Of a stretch of 38,769 nucleotides of DNA, positions 31,819 through 38,769 are shown one piece after another. Position 1 is the stretch's first letter, and every line of letters begins with the position of its first letter. The notes beneath the pieces were generated by a model, which did no database searches, was not told the DNA's origin, and saw only the letters and a list, made by a program, of their open reading frames with translations. The DNA comes from Terriglobia bacterium (GTDB lineage: Bacteria > Acidobacteriota > Terriglobia > UBA7540): the NCBI GenBank assembly GCA_020072905.1, contig JAIQGB010000010.1:1-38769 (forward strand), read 5' to 3'. The translations under genes were made by a program, and so were the position numbers.

Positions 31819-32193
31819 TCAGAGGAGTCGAAGCCCCGCCAGCTTGCGGAAAGGTTGGAAATCCTGGTCGCGGGTGATGAGCGGGACGTCGTGGTCCAGG
31901 CAACTCTGGGCGATGAGCGTAGCCGCGATCTTTGGGCGGTACCGATGCCGGATCAGCAAGGCGCGGGTCCGCCCCGCACGTTCCCAGTAACCTGAGGTAA
32001 TCTCGAGCAGAGGTGTTCTCAAAACCAAATCTTGCATGCCGACCGGCAGGGCCGGGTAACTGATCAACTCGGTGACCGAGACGGGAGCCAGCTTGAGAAA
32101 TCGGCGGCCCAGAGCCTCCGCGATCAAGTCCACGTCGTGCCCCTTGTCGCCCTGAAGAAATGCGATAAACGAGCTCGTGTCGCTACAGATCAT
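31819..32193 (-). CDS. vapC: PIN-domain toxin, VapC type
   Basis: This 124-residue PIN nuclease begins MICSDTSSFIAFLQG with the first catalytic Asp at residue 5. A conserved Glu is in VTELISY, and the acidic residues near the end are in LDHDVPLITRDQDF. VapC toxins cut tRNA or rRNA. The start at 32193 is chosen because it overlaps the antitoxin stop by four bases (ATGA at 32190-32193), a classic coupled toxin-antitoxin arrangement, and because it opens directly on the PIN motif. The first Asp is preceded by Cys-Ser, which is within normal variation. Cognate to the upstream antitoxin by context. Confidence 0.88.
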   Translation of the reverse strand: MICSDTSSFIAFLQGDKGHDVDLIAEALGRRFLKLAPVSVTELISYPALPVGMQDLVLRTPLLEITSGYWERAGRTRALLIRHRYRPKIAATLIAQSCLDHDVPLITRDQDFQPFRKLAGLRLL

Positions 32194-32399
32194 TCGTCCC
32201 CGCGAAGTTCCTGCCAAGTCATGCCGAACTTTACTTTGCCGCGCATTTTCAGGAGCCGGTCATACACGTCCTGGGTGGCCAGAATCTCCAAGCCTTTACG
32301 CACGGTCGGTGTCGCGCCGGCCTTCGTCGCTCTTTTCGCCTTGCGCAGTAAGTCGCTCGGGACCATGACCGTCAGTTTTTGCATCCGTGGTTTTGCCAT
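32190..32399 (-). CDS. vapB: VapB-type antitoxin
   Basis: This 69-residue protein has a short N-terminal strand and helices (QKLTVMVPSDLLRKAKRATK) typical of ribbon-helix-helix DNA-binding antitoxins. A C-terminal part ending TWQELRGDE would bind the toxin. ATG 32399 is chosen over upstream codons because it lies directly at the predicted transcription start and leaves the normal length. The gene overlaps vapC. A palindromic operator overlies its promoter, which fits autorepression by the VapBC complex. Confidence 0.82.
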   Translation of the reverse strand: MAKPRMQKLTVMVPSDLLRKAKRATKAGATPTVRKGLEILATQDVYDRLLKMRGKVKFGMTWQELRGDE

Positions 32400-32405
32400 G
32401 AATAG

Positions 32406-32440
32406 AAGATACCGTATGGACTGCCGTATGTCAATACGGC
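32406..32440 (-). promoter_or_regulatory. vapBC promoter with overlapping palindromic operator
   Basis: On the minus strand TTGACA (32434-32429) and TATCTT (32411-32406) are 17 bases apart. The -35 lies inside the perfect inverted repeat GCCGTAT-N4-ATACGGC (32423-32440), and another half-site ATACGG lies in the spacer near 32413-32418. The last -10 base is seven bases from the A of the vapB ATG, so the transcript would be leaderless. Confidence 0.7.
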
Positions 32441-32480
32441 ATCCAAAGCGACTCAAGACTCCAGCGGATGGCACCCGACT

Positions 32481-32924
32481 TCAATCCAGCGGCACTTCGT
32501 TCAGCACATCATCCCAATGCTGCTCGGTGATCTCCCAGCGGCGGCGTTCCTCGCGATCGTGGTCGTCCTTGTTGGGGTAGAGGGAGCGGATGATTTCCGG
32601 CTCCTGCTGGTGCGCCTGCTCGAGCGCTGACCAGTCTCGCCAAACCATGACGACCTTATAGTCCCAGGCCGGGCTTGCGGCGTGGAAGCGGCGCTCGTAG
32701 AGCTTTTCACTTTTGAGGACCCCCTCCTTCATCAATTGCTTGAGGATCGGGTTGTGATTTTTCTTGTAGAGCGCCAGCCATTCCTGTGTCGTCCCCGGCG
32801 CGAGCTTGTAGTAGTACTCGATGGTCACCGGTGCACCGGCCGGCGGGTCGGCGCCCGGCGAGGGCGCGACAGCAAACAATGCCGCGAAGGGAAGTCCCAG
32901 CAGCGGAAGAATCCTGTTCATCAT
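32481..32924 (-). CDS. Small secreted protein of unknown function
   Basis: This 147-residue product has a signal peptide (MMNRILPLLGLPFAALFAVA, cleavage near SPGA). The mature part, about 120 residues, is rich in charged and aromatic residues, with TIEYYYKLAPGTTQEWLALYKK near the start shown only up to this point, and DYKVVMVWRDWSALEQA in the middle. That pattern could be a dimeric alpha/beta-barrel fold, but no family is recognised with confidence. ATG 32924 follows GGAGGAGAG directly; ATG 32921 is equally possible. Confidence 0.7.
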   Translation of the reverse strand: MMNRILPLLGLPFAALFAVAPSPGADPPAGAPVTIEYYYKLAPGTTQEWLALYKKNHNPILKQLMKEGVLKSEKLYERRFHAASPAWDYKVVMVWRDWSALEQAHQQEPEIIRSLYPNKDDHDREERRRWEITEQHWDDVLNEVPLD

Positions 32925-32988
32925 CTCTCCTCCCAAGTCTATAAGGTCAATCGCTCAAACACCCATTCATCCCCTCACCCCATCTTCA

Positions 32989-33969
32989 TCACCGATGCAA
33001 TTCCACAATGTCCTTGTCCGCGAGCAGGTAGTCCCGATTCACCATCTGGCCCTCAAATCTCCCGTGGCCCCAGACGCGGGCGTATTTGAGTTGCGTGATG
33101 AAGTCATGGTGCACCAGGGCGGCGAGATCAATCAAGTGTGCACCGCGGCGGAGCACGTAGGGTGGGGTCGTCTCCAGCTTGTGGCCGGGCGCCTTGGTGT
33201 AAACGCGGACCAAGTCGAGCATCTCGAAGATGCCGCGGCGGAGCGTTTCCAGGCCGCCACCCGTTTCCGCCGAAACACAGACCGTATCGAAGCGCGAGCT
33301 ATACAGTTCGTGAAGAATCTCCAAGTTTTCCTCGGCCCCGCTCCGGTCGCGCTTGTTGGCGACCAGCAAGGCTCCCTTCTGGAGCCATCCCTGGCCCTCC
33401 GGGATCGTGCCCCGGGCGAGATGGACTTTCGCCTTGACCAGCTCGCCGAGAGTCGTCTCCAAGTCTTCGAGCAGGTCCGGATCGCCCAGGTCGACGACGA
33501 CCAAGGCCGCGTCAGCGTTGCGGATGATTTGGTAGACCCACGACTCATGAAGCTCCGGGTGAACGGGCGGAAGGTCCACAAGCTGAAATTGAATGTCTTC
33601 GAAGGCCATCATGCCGGGCTGGGGCGCCCGCGTCGTAAACGGGTAGTCGGCGACCTCGGGGGCAGCGTGCGTGAGGCGGCGCAAGAGCGCTGACTTGCCG
33701 CTGTTGGGCGGGCCGACCAGCGCCAATTGTCCGGCGCCTTCCTTGTCAACTTTGTAGATCAGCCCGGCGCGGCTGACGGGGCGTTTCGACTGCTCGTTGC
33801 GGAGCTTGGCCAGGCGGCGCTTGATGTCCGCCTGCATCTTCTCCGTCCCCTTGTGCTTGGGGATGGTGGCGAACATTTCCTCCAGCGACTCGATCTTCTC
33901 GGGCGTCGTCTTGGCGCTTTTGAAACGCCTTTCGGCTTCCAGGTAATCGGGCGTGAGATTCGCAGGCAT
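32989..33969 (-). CDS. DRG/Obg-like GTPase with C-terminal TGS domain
   Basis: This 326-residue protein starts with a helical region (about 1-75). The G domain shows GPPNSGKS (86-93), DYPFTTRAPQPGM (switch I, Thr112-113), DLPP (132-135), NKRD (205-208) and SAE as the G5 element. A C-terminal TGS domain follows (about 255-326; LVRVYTKAPG... ends with the usual VNRDYLLADKDIVELHR). Such proteins resemble eukaryotic and archaeal DRG GTPases that bind ribosomes. The G3 motif here is DLPP instead of DxxG, so the usual switch II glycine is replaced by Pro. There is no Shine-Dalgarno sequence. A -10-like CATAAT lies just upstream at 33992-33997. Confidence 0.88.
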   Translation of the reverse strand: MPANLTPDYLEAERRFKSAKTTPEKIESLEEMFATIPKHKGTEKMQADIKRRLAKLRNEQSKRPVSRAGLIYKVDKEGAGQLALVGPPNSGKSALLRRLTHAAPEVADYPFTTRAPQPGMMAFEDIQFQLVDLPPVHPELHESWVYQIIRNADAALVVVDLGDPDLLEDLETTLGELVKAKVHLARGTIPEGQGWLQKGALLVANKRDRSGAEENLEILHELYSSRFDTVCVSAETGGGLETLRRGIFEMLDLVRVYTKAPGHKLETTPPYVLRRGAHLIDLAALVHHDFITQLKYARVWGHGRFEGQMVNRDYLLADKDIVELHR

Positions 33970-33991
33970 GGCTCGCGGCGAGAGAGAGGCT

Positions 33992-33997
33992 ATTATG
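33992..33997 (-). promoter_or_regulatory. -10-like element upstream of the TGS GTPase gene
   Basis: CATAAT on the minus strand, with a weak TTGCCC 16 bases further upstream. The predicted start is near 33985, leaving a leader of only about 16 nt without a ribosome-binding site. Confidence 0.3.
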
Positions 33998-34089
33998 CGA
34001 CGGATCGCGCCGAGGGCAAAATATAACGCGGGACTCGAAGCCGGCGCCGGTTGTCCCAGCCCGACGCCGCTCGGAAGGGCGGCGTGACA

Positions 34090-35208
34090 TCACGCGACGC
34101 GGAATTTCGCCACGCCCTCTTCGTCAAGGTCGATGCCGAGTCCCGGGGCATCAGGGACAGTGAGATAACTGTCGACGGCGCGGAGTTTCTGTTTCGTGAT
34201 TTTCTCGCGCAGCGTGGTCTCCTCCTCCGCCACGAATTCGACGATGAGGGCATTGGGAATCGAATTGAGAAAGTGCAGCGCCGCCGTCACGTTGATGTAG
34301 GTCGTGAAGCCGTGGTTGGCCACCACCAGGCCGCGGTCCCGTGCGAGGCTGGCGATCTTCATCGCTTCGGTGAAACCGCCACAGCGCGTGAGGTCAATCT
34401 GCACCACGTCGATCTTGCCGCGGTCCATCAGCTCGATGAACGAGAGGCGGTTGCTTTCCTCTTCGCCCGCCGCGATGCGCGTGGCAGTTGCTTCCGAAAG
34501 CTTGCGGTAGCCGTCGTAATCGTCCGGGCGGAGCGGCTCTTCGAGCCAGAAGATGTCGTACTCCTCAAAGGCGTGAGCGCGCTGGATCGCGGTCTTGGCG
34601 TCCCAGACAAGGCCCGCGTCGATCAGCAAATCGGCATCGTCGCCCAGGCCCTTGCGCCCCTGGCGGACGAGATCGATGTCCGTCTTCGCGTCACGGCCCA
34701 TCGGGTCCCAACCGAACTTCACGGCATTGAAGCCGCGGTCCCGAAAGCGCCGCGCCAGATCGTGCGTGGCCTGGGGCGTCGGCCCGAACAGCGAGCTCGC
34801 ATAGCAGCGCAGTTTGTTGTGGAACCCTCCCCCCAGCAGCTTCCAGACGGGCAGGCCCAGCGCCTTCCCCTTGATGTCCCAAAGCGCCATGTCGATGCCA
34901 CTCATGGCGTGGATGGCGATGCCACGGCGGCCGGCATAGATATTCTGGCGATACATCTTCTCCCAGAGGTACTCGGTTTCGAAGGGGTCCTCGCCCACCA
35001 CAATTTCGCGCAAGCCCGCCGTGGTGGTATGGGAGAAGGGACCTTCGATGGCTCCCTTCACCGCCAGCGGGGAGGAGTCGACTTCGCCGATTCCGGTGAT
35101 GCCCGCATCCGTGGTGACCTTCACAATCAGCGCGTCCTGCCCGCTGTCGCACTGCCCCTTGACCTGCGGCTGTCGGAGATAGAGCGTTTCAACGCCGGTT
35201 ATCCTCAT
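34090..35208 (-). CDS. Mandelate racemase/muconate-lactonizing enzyme family protein
   Basis: This 372-residue enolase-superfamily enzyme has an N-terminal capping domain (MRITGVETLYLRQP) and a barrel domain. Acid/base residue KF is in AVKFGWDP. Metal ligands are in LLIDAGLVWD (Asp), FWLEEPL (Glu) and IAAGEEES (Glu). QIDLTRCGG and a His in VANHGF complete the site, so it should bind Mg and abstract a proton alpha to a carboxylate. The His near the end fits the mandelate-racemase subgroup, sugar-acid dehydratases or racemases. The specific substrate is unknown. It is divergent from the YncE/phosphoesterase gene across 153 bp. Confidence 0.9.
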   Translation of the reverse strand: MRITGVETLYLRQPQVKGQCDSGQDALIVKVTTDAGITGIGEVDSSPLAVKGAIEGPFSHTTTAGLREIVVGEDPFETEYLWEKMYRQNIYAGRRGIAIHAMSGIDMALWDIKGKALGLPVWKLLGGGFHNKLRCYASSLFGPTPQATHDLARRFRDRGFNAVKFGWDPMGRDAKTDIDLVRQGRKGLGDDADLLIDAGLVWDAKTAIQRAHAFEEYDIFWLEEPLRPDDYDGYRKLSEATATRIAAGEEESNRLSFIELMDRGKIDVVQIDLTRCGGFTEAMKIASLARDRGLVVANHGFTTYINVTAALHFLNSIPNALIVEFVAEEETTLREKITKQKLRAVDSYLTVPDAPGLGIDLDEEGVAKFRVA

Positions 35209-35312
35209 GGTTCTCCTGCGTGAAAGATCTCAAGGCGTGAAGCGAGCGCTGATTTTAGCACGCCAGGGGCGGAATTCCCGGCATTCTCGGCCAGCACCGA
35301 CCGGCGGCGCCG

Positions 35313-35321
35313 TGCTATCAT
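35313..35321 (+). promoter_or_regulatory. Extended -10 promoter of the YncE/phosphoesterase gene
   Basis: TGCTATCAT matches the extended -10 pattern seen at pyrR, dnaN and glmS. The predicted start near 35328 leaves a leader of about 34 nt with an AAGGAAG site before ATG 35362. Confidence 0.4.
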
Positions 35322-35361
35322 GCCGCACGCACACCACCTGAGTTCGTGAAAGGAAGTCCCC

Positions 35362-38145
35362 ATGCGCTGCAGGTTCCCGACTGTCGCTTTGGCATGCATT
35401 TTTATCTCGACTGGCAGCCTGCGGGCTGCGGATTCCAGCGCCAAGCCGCGCCCTCGGCTGCAAGCGCCGGCCGGCAGCCGCCCCGTGAAGATCGATCCAA
35501 CGGGAGAGACGGTCCTGCCCAATGGCCGCCTGATCACGCCCTTGGGCAAGCACATCAAAGTGGCGCCGCACCCCTATGGCCTTGCGCTCAGCCCCGACGG
35601 CAAGACGCTGGTCACCGCCAACAGCGGCACCAGCCCGTTCTCGTTCTCGGTCATCAACGAACTCGAAAGCGCCGAGCCGAAAGTGCTGCAGGTCCCGCCC
35701 GGCGCAAAGCCTTCCACCGACGATGATGACCCGGAGCTCGAGAGCGTGTTTTTGGGCGTTGCCATCGCCCCGGACAACCGCACGCTCTATCTTTCCGAGG
35801 GCGACAACGGCCGGGTGGGAATTTTCGACCTGACGACGCGAGGGCGGCTGGATTCGCTGAGCATTGACGGCTCGTTCCAGGGGAAAACCTACAAGAACAG
35901 CCTGCCCGGCGAACTCGAGCTTTCGCCCGACGGCGGGCGATTGTATGTCCTCGACCTTGCACACTTCCGCATGGTGGTCATCGACACAAGCTCGAAGCAG
36001 ATCGTCGCCAGCGTTCCCGTAGGCCGCATGCCGTTTGGCCTCGCCGTCTCGCCGGACGGGAAGCGCGTTTACGTCTCAAACGTCGGCATGTTCGAGTACT
36101 CGCTGGTCCCCGGCTACGATTCCGAGAATGTCCGCGACACAGGCCTCGATTTTCCTCCTTTCGGCTTTCCCTCCAAGGAGGCTACGGAGGGAACGATCGT
36201 CAACGGCAAGAAGATTCCCGGCCTGGGCGATCCCAACGTGCCGGAGTCGAACTCCGTCTTTGTGATTGACGTTTCGGATGCGGCCAATCCGCGCGTGACC
36301 GCCAGGATTCGAACTGGGATTCCCATCGGCGCGCAATCGGTGGGCGGATCGAGCCCCGGGGCGGTGGTGGCGGGGCGCAAGAAGTTCTATGTCAGCAATG
36401 CGGCACAAGACAGCATCACGATTCTGGATGCGCGCTCGAACCGGGTGGAGAATACCCTCGTGCTCGAACCCGCCGAATCCGTGCGCGGCCTCCGTGGTGT
36501 CCTCCCCTTCGGCATGGCGCTCAGTCCCGATGAGAAGACGCTGTATGTCGCGTGCGCGGGGATCAACGCCGTCGCCGTCATCGACGCACGGAAAGATAAA
36601 GTGCTGGGATACCTTTCGACAGCATGGTTCCCAGCTCGGGTCGCTATCAGTTCCGATGGCATGGTGCTCTACGTCGCGAGTGCCAAAGGCTTCGGTGCCG
36701 GACCCAATGGTGGGCCAGACTTCCATGCCGGCCCGGAAGGAACCTACATCGGTGACATCACGAAGGGAGTCGTGTCCATCATCAGTACGTCCGACGCGCG
36801 GCGCCTAAAGGAAACGACCGCGGAAGTTCTGCGCAACAACGGCTTCACATCCGGAGGTGCTGGTGCTCAACGGAATCCCGATTCTTCGGCCTCACCTTCC
36901 GGTCGGCCCAGTGGGGAGATACGGCACTTGGTCTTCGTCGTGAAAGAAAACCGCACGTTCGATGAAGTATTCGGAGACATGGCTGCAAGCGACAAGGAGA
37001 TCATCGGCGAGCCCAGCCTGGCGCGATGGGGCGAAGACGCGACGGTGAAAGAGAAAGACCAGCCCACGGTCGAGGACGCGCGCGTCACGCCCAACCATCA
37101 TGCGCTGGCGCGGAGCTTCGCCTTCAGTGACGACTTTTATGTCGATTCGGACGTTTCGATGGACGGCCATCACTGGCTGGTAGGGAATTATCCCAACGAG
37201 CTCCTGGAAAGCGCCTGGCCGGCTCAGTATGGCAAGAAGCTTCATTTCATCGCCGACCCCAAGGCGCCGGGCCGGGTGGGAGGGGTGTCCTATAATCCCT
37301 GGCCGGAAACCTTCCTCGAGGCGGGCTCGCTCTGGGAGCATCTGGCCCGGCATGGGATCACCTTCCGCAACTACGGCGAGGGCGTTTCGATGTCGGGGAG
37401 TGAAGACGGCCCCGGCCTGATGCCGACGGGCGTCCGCGAGGGCGTCAACATTCCCTTGTCTCAGGCCCTTTTCGAGAATACCTCCCGGAGCTACGCCAGC
37501 TTCAACACCAACATCTCCGACCAGTACCGCTTCGAGCAGTTCAAGCGGGAGTTTGACCTGCGCTATGCCAGCGGCAAAGAGCCGCTGCCGCAGTTCATCT
37601 ACATTTGGCTGCCCAACGACCACACGGCTGGGCCGCGACCGGAAGACGGCTACGCCTACCACGCCTCGTACGTCGCGGATAACGATTTGGCGCTGGGCAA
37701 GCTGGTCGAACTGTTTTCGCATAGTCCCTTTTGGAAAGACATGGCTATCTTCGTCACCGAAGACGACGCCCAGGACGGCCGCGACCATGTGGACGCCCAT
37801 CGCAGTCTGCTCCTCGTCATCAGCCCTTACGCGCGGCGTGGCGTCTCGCACGTCCACACGAGCATGGCGAGCATCCTGAAAACCTTCTTCTTGATCTTCG
37901 GCATGTCGCCGCTCAACCAGTACGACGCGGCCGCCACGGACCTCTCCGACATGTTCGCCGACCAGCCGGACTTCACGCCCTACAGGGCGTTACCCTCGGA
38001 CACGCGCGTCTTTGACCCGGCGAAACTTCGTGAGCCCGGATTGGAAATGCACGCCGGGCCACGACAGGGCTCGGAACCTCTTGATGATCCCGCCACCATC
38101 CGCCGCCGCATGCGCGAGCAGACGGGAAGTAATGAGCAAGATTGA
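35362..38145 (+). CDS. Bifunctional YncE-like beta-propeller / phosphoesterase (alkaline phosphatase superfamily) protein
   Basis: This 927-residue exported protein has a signal peptide (about 1-22, cleavage near LRAADSS). A YVTN/YncE beta-propeller follows (about 60-480), with repeated LALSPDGK, LYLSEGDNG, LYVLDLAH, VYVSNVGM and LYVACAG blades. The C-terminal phosphoesterase domain (about 520-900) has the typical IRHLVFVVKENRTFDEVFGD metal-site start and continues with PNDHTAGP and a metal-site VTEDDAQDGRDHVDAH. This fusion is frequent in Acidobacteria; it probably sits in the periplasm and hydrolyses a phosphomono- or phosphodiester. Substrate and any role for the propeller are unknown. AAGGAAG precedes ATG 35362. 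Confidence 0.93.
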   Translation: MRCRFPTVALACIFISTGSLRAADSSAKPRPRLQAPAGSRPVKIDPTGETVLPNGRLITPLGKHIKVAPHPYGLALSPDGKTLVTANSGTSPFSFSVINELESAEPKVLQVPPGAKPSTDDDDPELESVFLGVAIAPDNRTLYLSEGDNGRVGIFDLTTRGRLDSLSIDGSFQGKTYKNSLPGELELSPDGGRLYVLDLAHFRMVVIDTSSKQIVASVPVGRMPFGLAVSPDGKRVYVSNVGMFEYSLVPGYDSENVRDTGLDFPPFGFPSKEATEGTIVNGKKIPGLGDPNVPESNSVFVIDVSDAANPRVTARIRTGIPIGAQSVGGSSPGAVVAGRKKFYVSNAAQDSITILDARSNRVENTLVLEPAESVRGLRGVLPFGMALSPDEKTLYVACAGINAVAVIDARKDKVLGYLSTAWFPARVAISSDGMVLYVASAKGFGAGPNGGPDFHAGPEGTYIGDITKGVVSIISTSDARRLKETTAEVLRNNGFTSGGAGAQRNPDSSASPSGRPSGEIRHLVFVVKENRTFDEVFGDMAASDKEIIGEPSLARWGEDATVKEKDQPTVEDARVTPNHHALARSFAFSDDFYVDSDVSMDGHHWLVGNYPNELLESAWPAQYGKKLHFIADPKAPGRVGGVSYNPWPETFLEAGSLWEHLARHGITFRNYGEGVSMSGSEDGPGLMPTGVREGVNIPLSQALFENTSRSYASFNTNISDQYRFEQFKREFDLRYASGKEPLPQFIYIWLPNDHTAGPRPEDGYAYHASYVADNDLALGKLVELFSHSPFWKDMAIFVTEDDAQDGRDHVDAHRSLLLVISPYARRGVSHVHTSMASILKTFFLIFGMSPLNQYDAAATDLSDMFADQPDFTPYRALPSDTRVFDPAKLREPGLEMHAGPRQGSEPLDDPATIRRRMREQTGSNEQD

Positions 38146-38216
38146 GTGAGGAGCGGCAACGAATACCCCACCTGCCGGGGCAAGCCGCCGGAATATTCTT
38201 CGCTTGAGGAAGCGAC

Positions 38217-38769
38217 ATGGATCCGAAGACCAATAGTATGAGCACGGGCATATACCAGATTAAGGCGACCCTGAAAGGTAGCCGTCCGCCCGTCTGGAGA
38301 AGATTTCAGGTCCCCGCCGATATCACATTGCGCAGACTCCACTTGGTCCTGCAGACCGTGATGGGCTGGACTGGGTACCATCTGCACATGTTCATCATCG
38401 ACGGCCTGGAGTACGGGGAGCCGGATGAAGATGACTTCGCTCCTCTCGAAGATGAATCGAGAGCGCGCTTAGGACGCGTCGTCCAGTGCGAGAAGACCCG
38501 TTTCGCGTACACCTACGACTTCGGGGACGGCTGGGACCATTCGCTGCTTGTGGAGAAAATCATTCCCCTGCAAGAAGGGGCAATATACCCCATCTGCCTG
38601 GCCGGAGCGCGTGCCTGTCCGCCCGAGGATTGCGGGGGGATCGACGGTTATGCGGAGTTGCTCCAAGCGCTCCAGAATCCGAATCACGAGCGACACAGCG
38701 AATTGCGGCATTGGCTGGGTGACAGCTTCGATACGGGAGCCTTCGATCTGCCCGAAGTGAACCAGGCAC
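38217..38769 (+). CDS. pRiA4b ORF-3-like protein, 3' end outside the window
   Basis: An open frame runs from ATG 38217 to the end of the window (184 complete codons) without a stop. The protein carries the family's signatures: YQIKATLKGSRPPVWRR near the start, a HLHMF segment, FAYTYDFGDGWDH in the middle, and CPPEDCGGIDGYAEL followed by RHWLGDSFD near the end. It is a small fold of unknown function that is often carried on plasmids and as a passenger in transposons, but no transposase or inverted end is visible here. ATG 38238 is an alternative start. Confidence 0.85.
   Translation, partial: MDPKTNSMSTGIYQIKATLKGSRPPVWRRFQVPADITLRRLHLVLQTVMGWTGYHLHMFIIDGLEYGEPDEDDFAPLEDESRARLGRVVQCEKTRFAYTYDFGDGWDHSLLVEKIIPLQEGAIYPICLAGARACPPEDCGGIDGYAELLQALQNPNHERHSELRHWLGDSFDTGAFDLPEVNQA

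Noticed and set aside
38217..38769. Insertion sequence at the right edge
   Set aside because: pRiA4b ORF-3 proteins can be transposon passengers, but no transposase, inverted ends or target duplication is visible.
1..38769. tRNA or rRNA genes
   Set aside because: All gaps between genes were read on both strands and none showed a cloverleaf with CCA-adjacent acceptor or rRNA-like sequence.

Overview
The window looks like a chromosomal segment of an Acidobacteriota member, probably from soil or a metagenome. The signs are high GC, an Oar-type TonB receptor with a carboxypeptidase-regulatory domain, a CRTAC1/VCBS protein linked to a multihaem/TPR protein, a fused YncE/phosphoesterase, and short dispersed repeats typical of these genomes (CAGAAGG heptamers, FEIRN-type repeats, GC-rich palindromes, CACAGAG elements). 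This assignment is inference from gene content. No rRNA or tRNA gene was seen to test it.

Layout. Positions 1-8919 are on the minus strand: a CRTAC1-type protein cut by the left edge, a membrane pentahaem cytochrome with TPRs, a large TonB-dependent receptor, a ROK protein lacking its zinc site, and a CYTH protein. Positions 9107-15732 are on the plus strand: a Tat-exported aldo/keto reductase, endonuclease V, PyrR, a secreted unknown protein, two small Cys-rich proteins, a DUF711 protein, an RsbU-like phosphatase and a membrane protein. MsrA and DinB (minus) and an AIR-synthase-like protein (plus) follow.

The core of the window is the probable replication-origin region: dnaA (18251-19573), a 200-bp AT-rich gap with DnaA-box-like 9-mers, dnaN, gyrB and gyrA. 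No recF lies between dnaN and gyrB. dnaA has a well-formed promoter and a leader of about 195 nt with mutually exclusive hairpins. gyrB is preceded by a strong intrinsic-terminator hairpin. As given, gyrA is broken by a net 70-nt loss that removes the HPHGD segment and shifts the frame.

After gyrA come an orphan larE, a secreted YdjC-like deacetylase, a histone-deacetylase-like protein and glmS (minus), an SDR, a VapBC-type toxin-antitoxin pair, a small secreted protein, a DRG-like TGS GTPase, an enolase-superfamily enzyme, the YncE/phosphoesterase fusion, and a pRiA4b ORF-3-like protein running off the right edge.

The points most worth following up are: GlmS with Ser in place of its catalytic N-terminal Cys, while the rest of the glutaminase pocket is intact; the gyrA deletion; the dnaA leader; two simple-repeat insertions inside one cytochrome gene together with a frame change into the CRTAC1 sequence; an apparently leaderless VapBC operon with an overlapping palindromic operator; and a recurring extended -10 promoter (TGnTATAAT-like) in front of pyrR, dnaA, dnaN, glmS and the phosphoesterase. 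No convincing new multi-gene defence or metabolic system was recognised.
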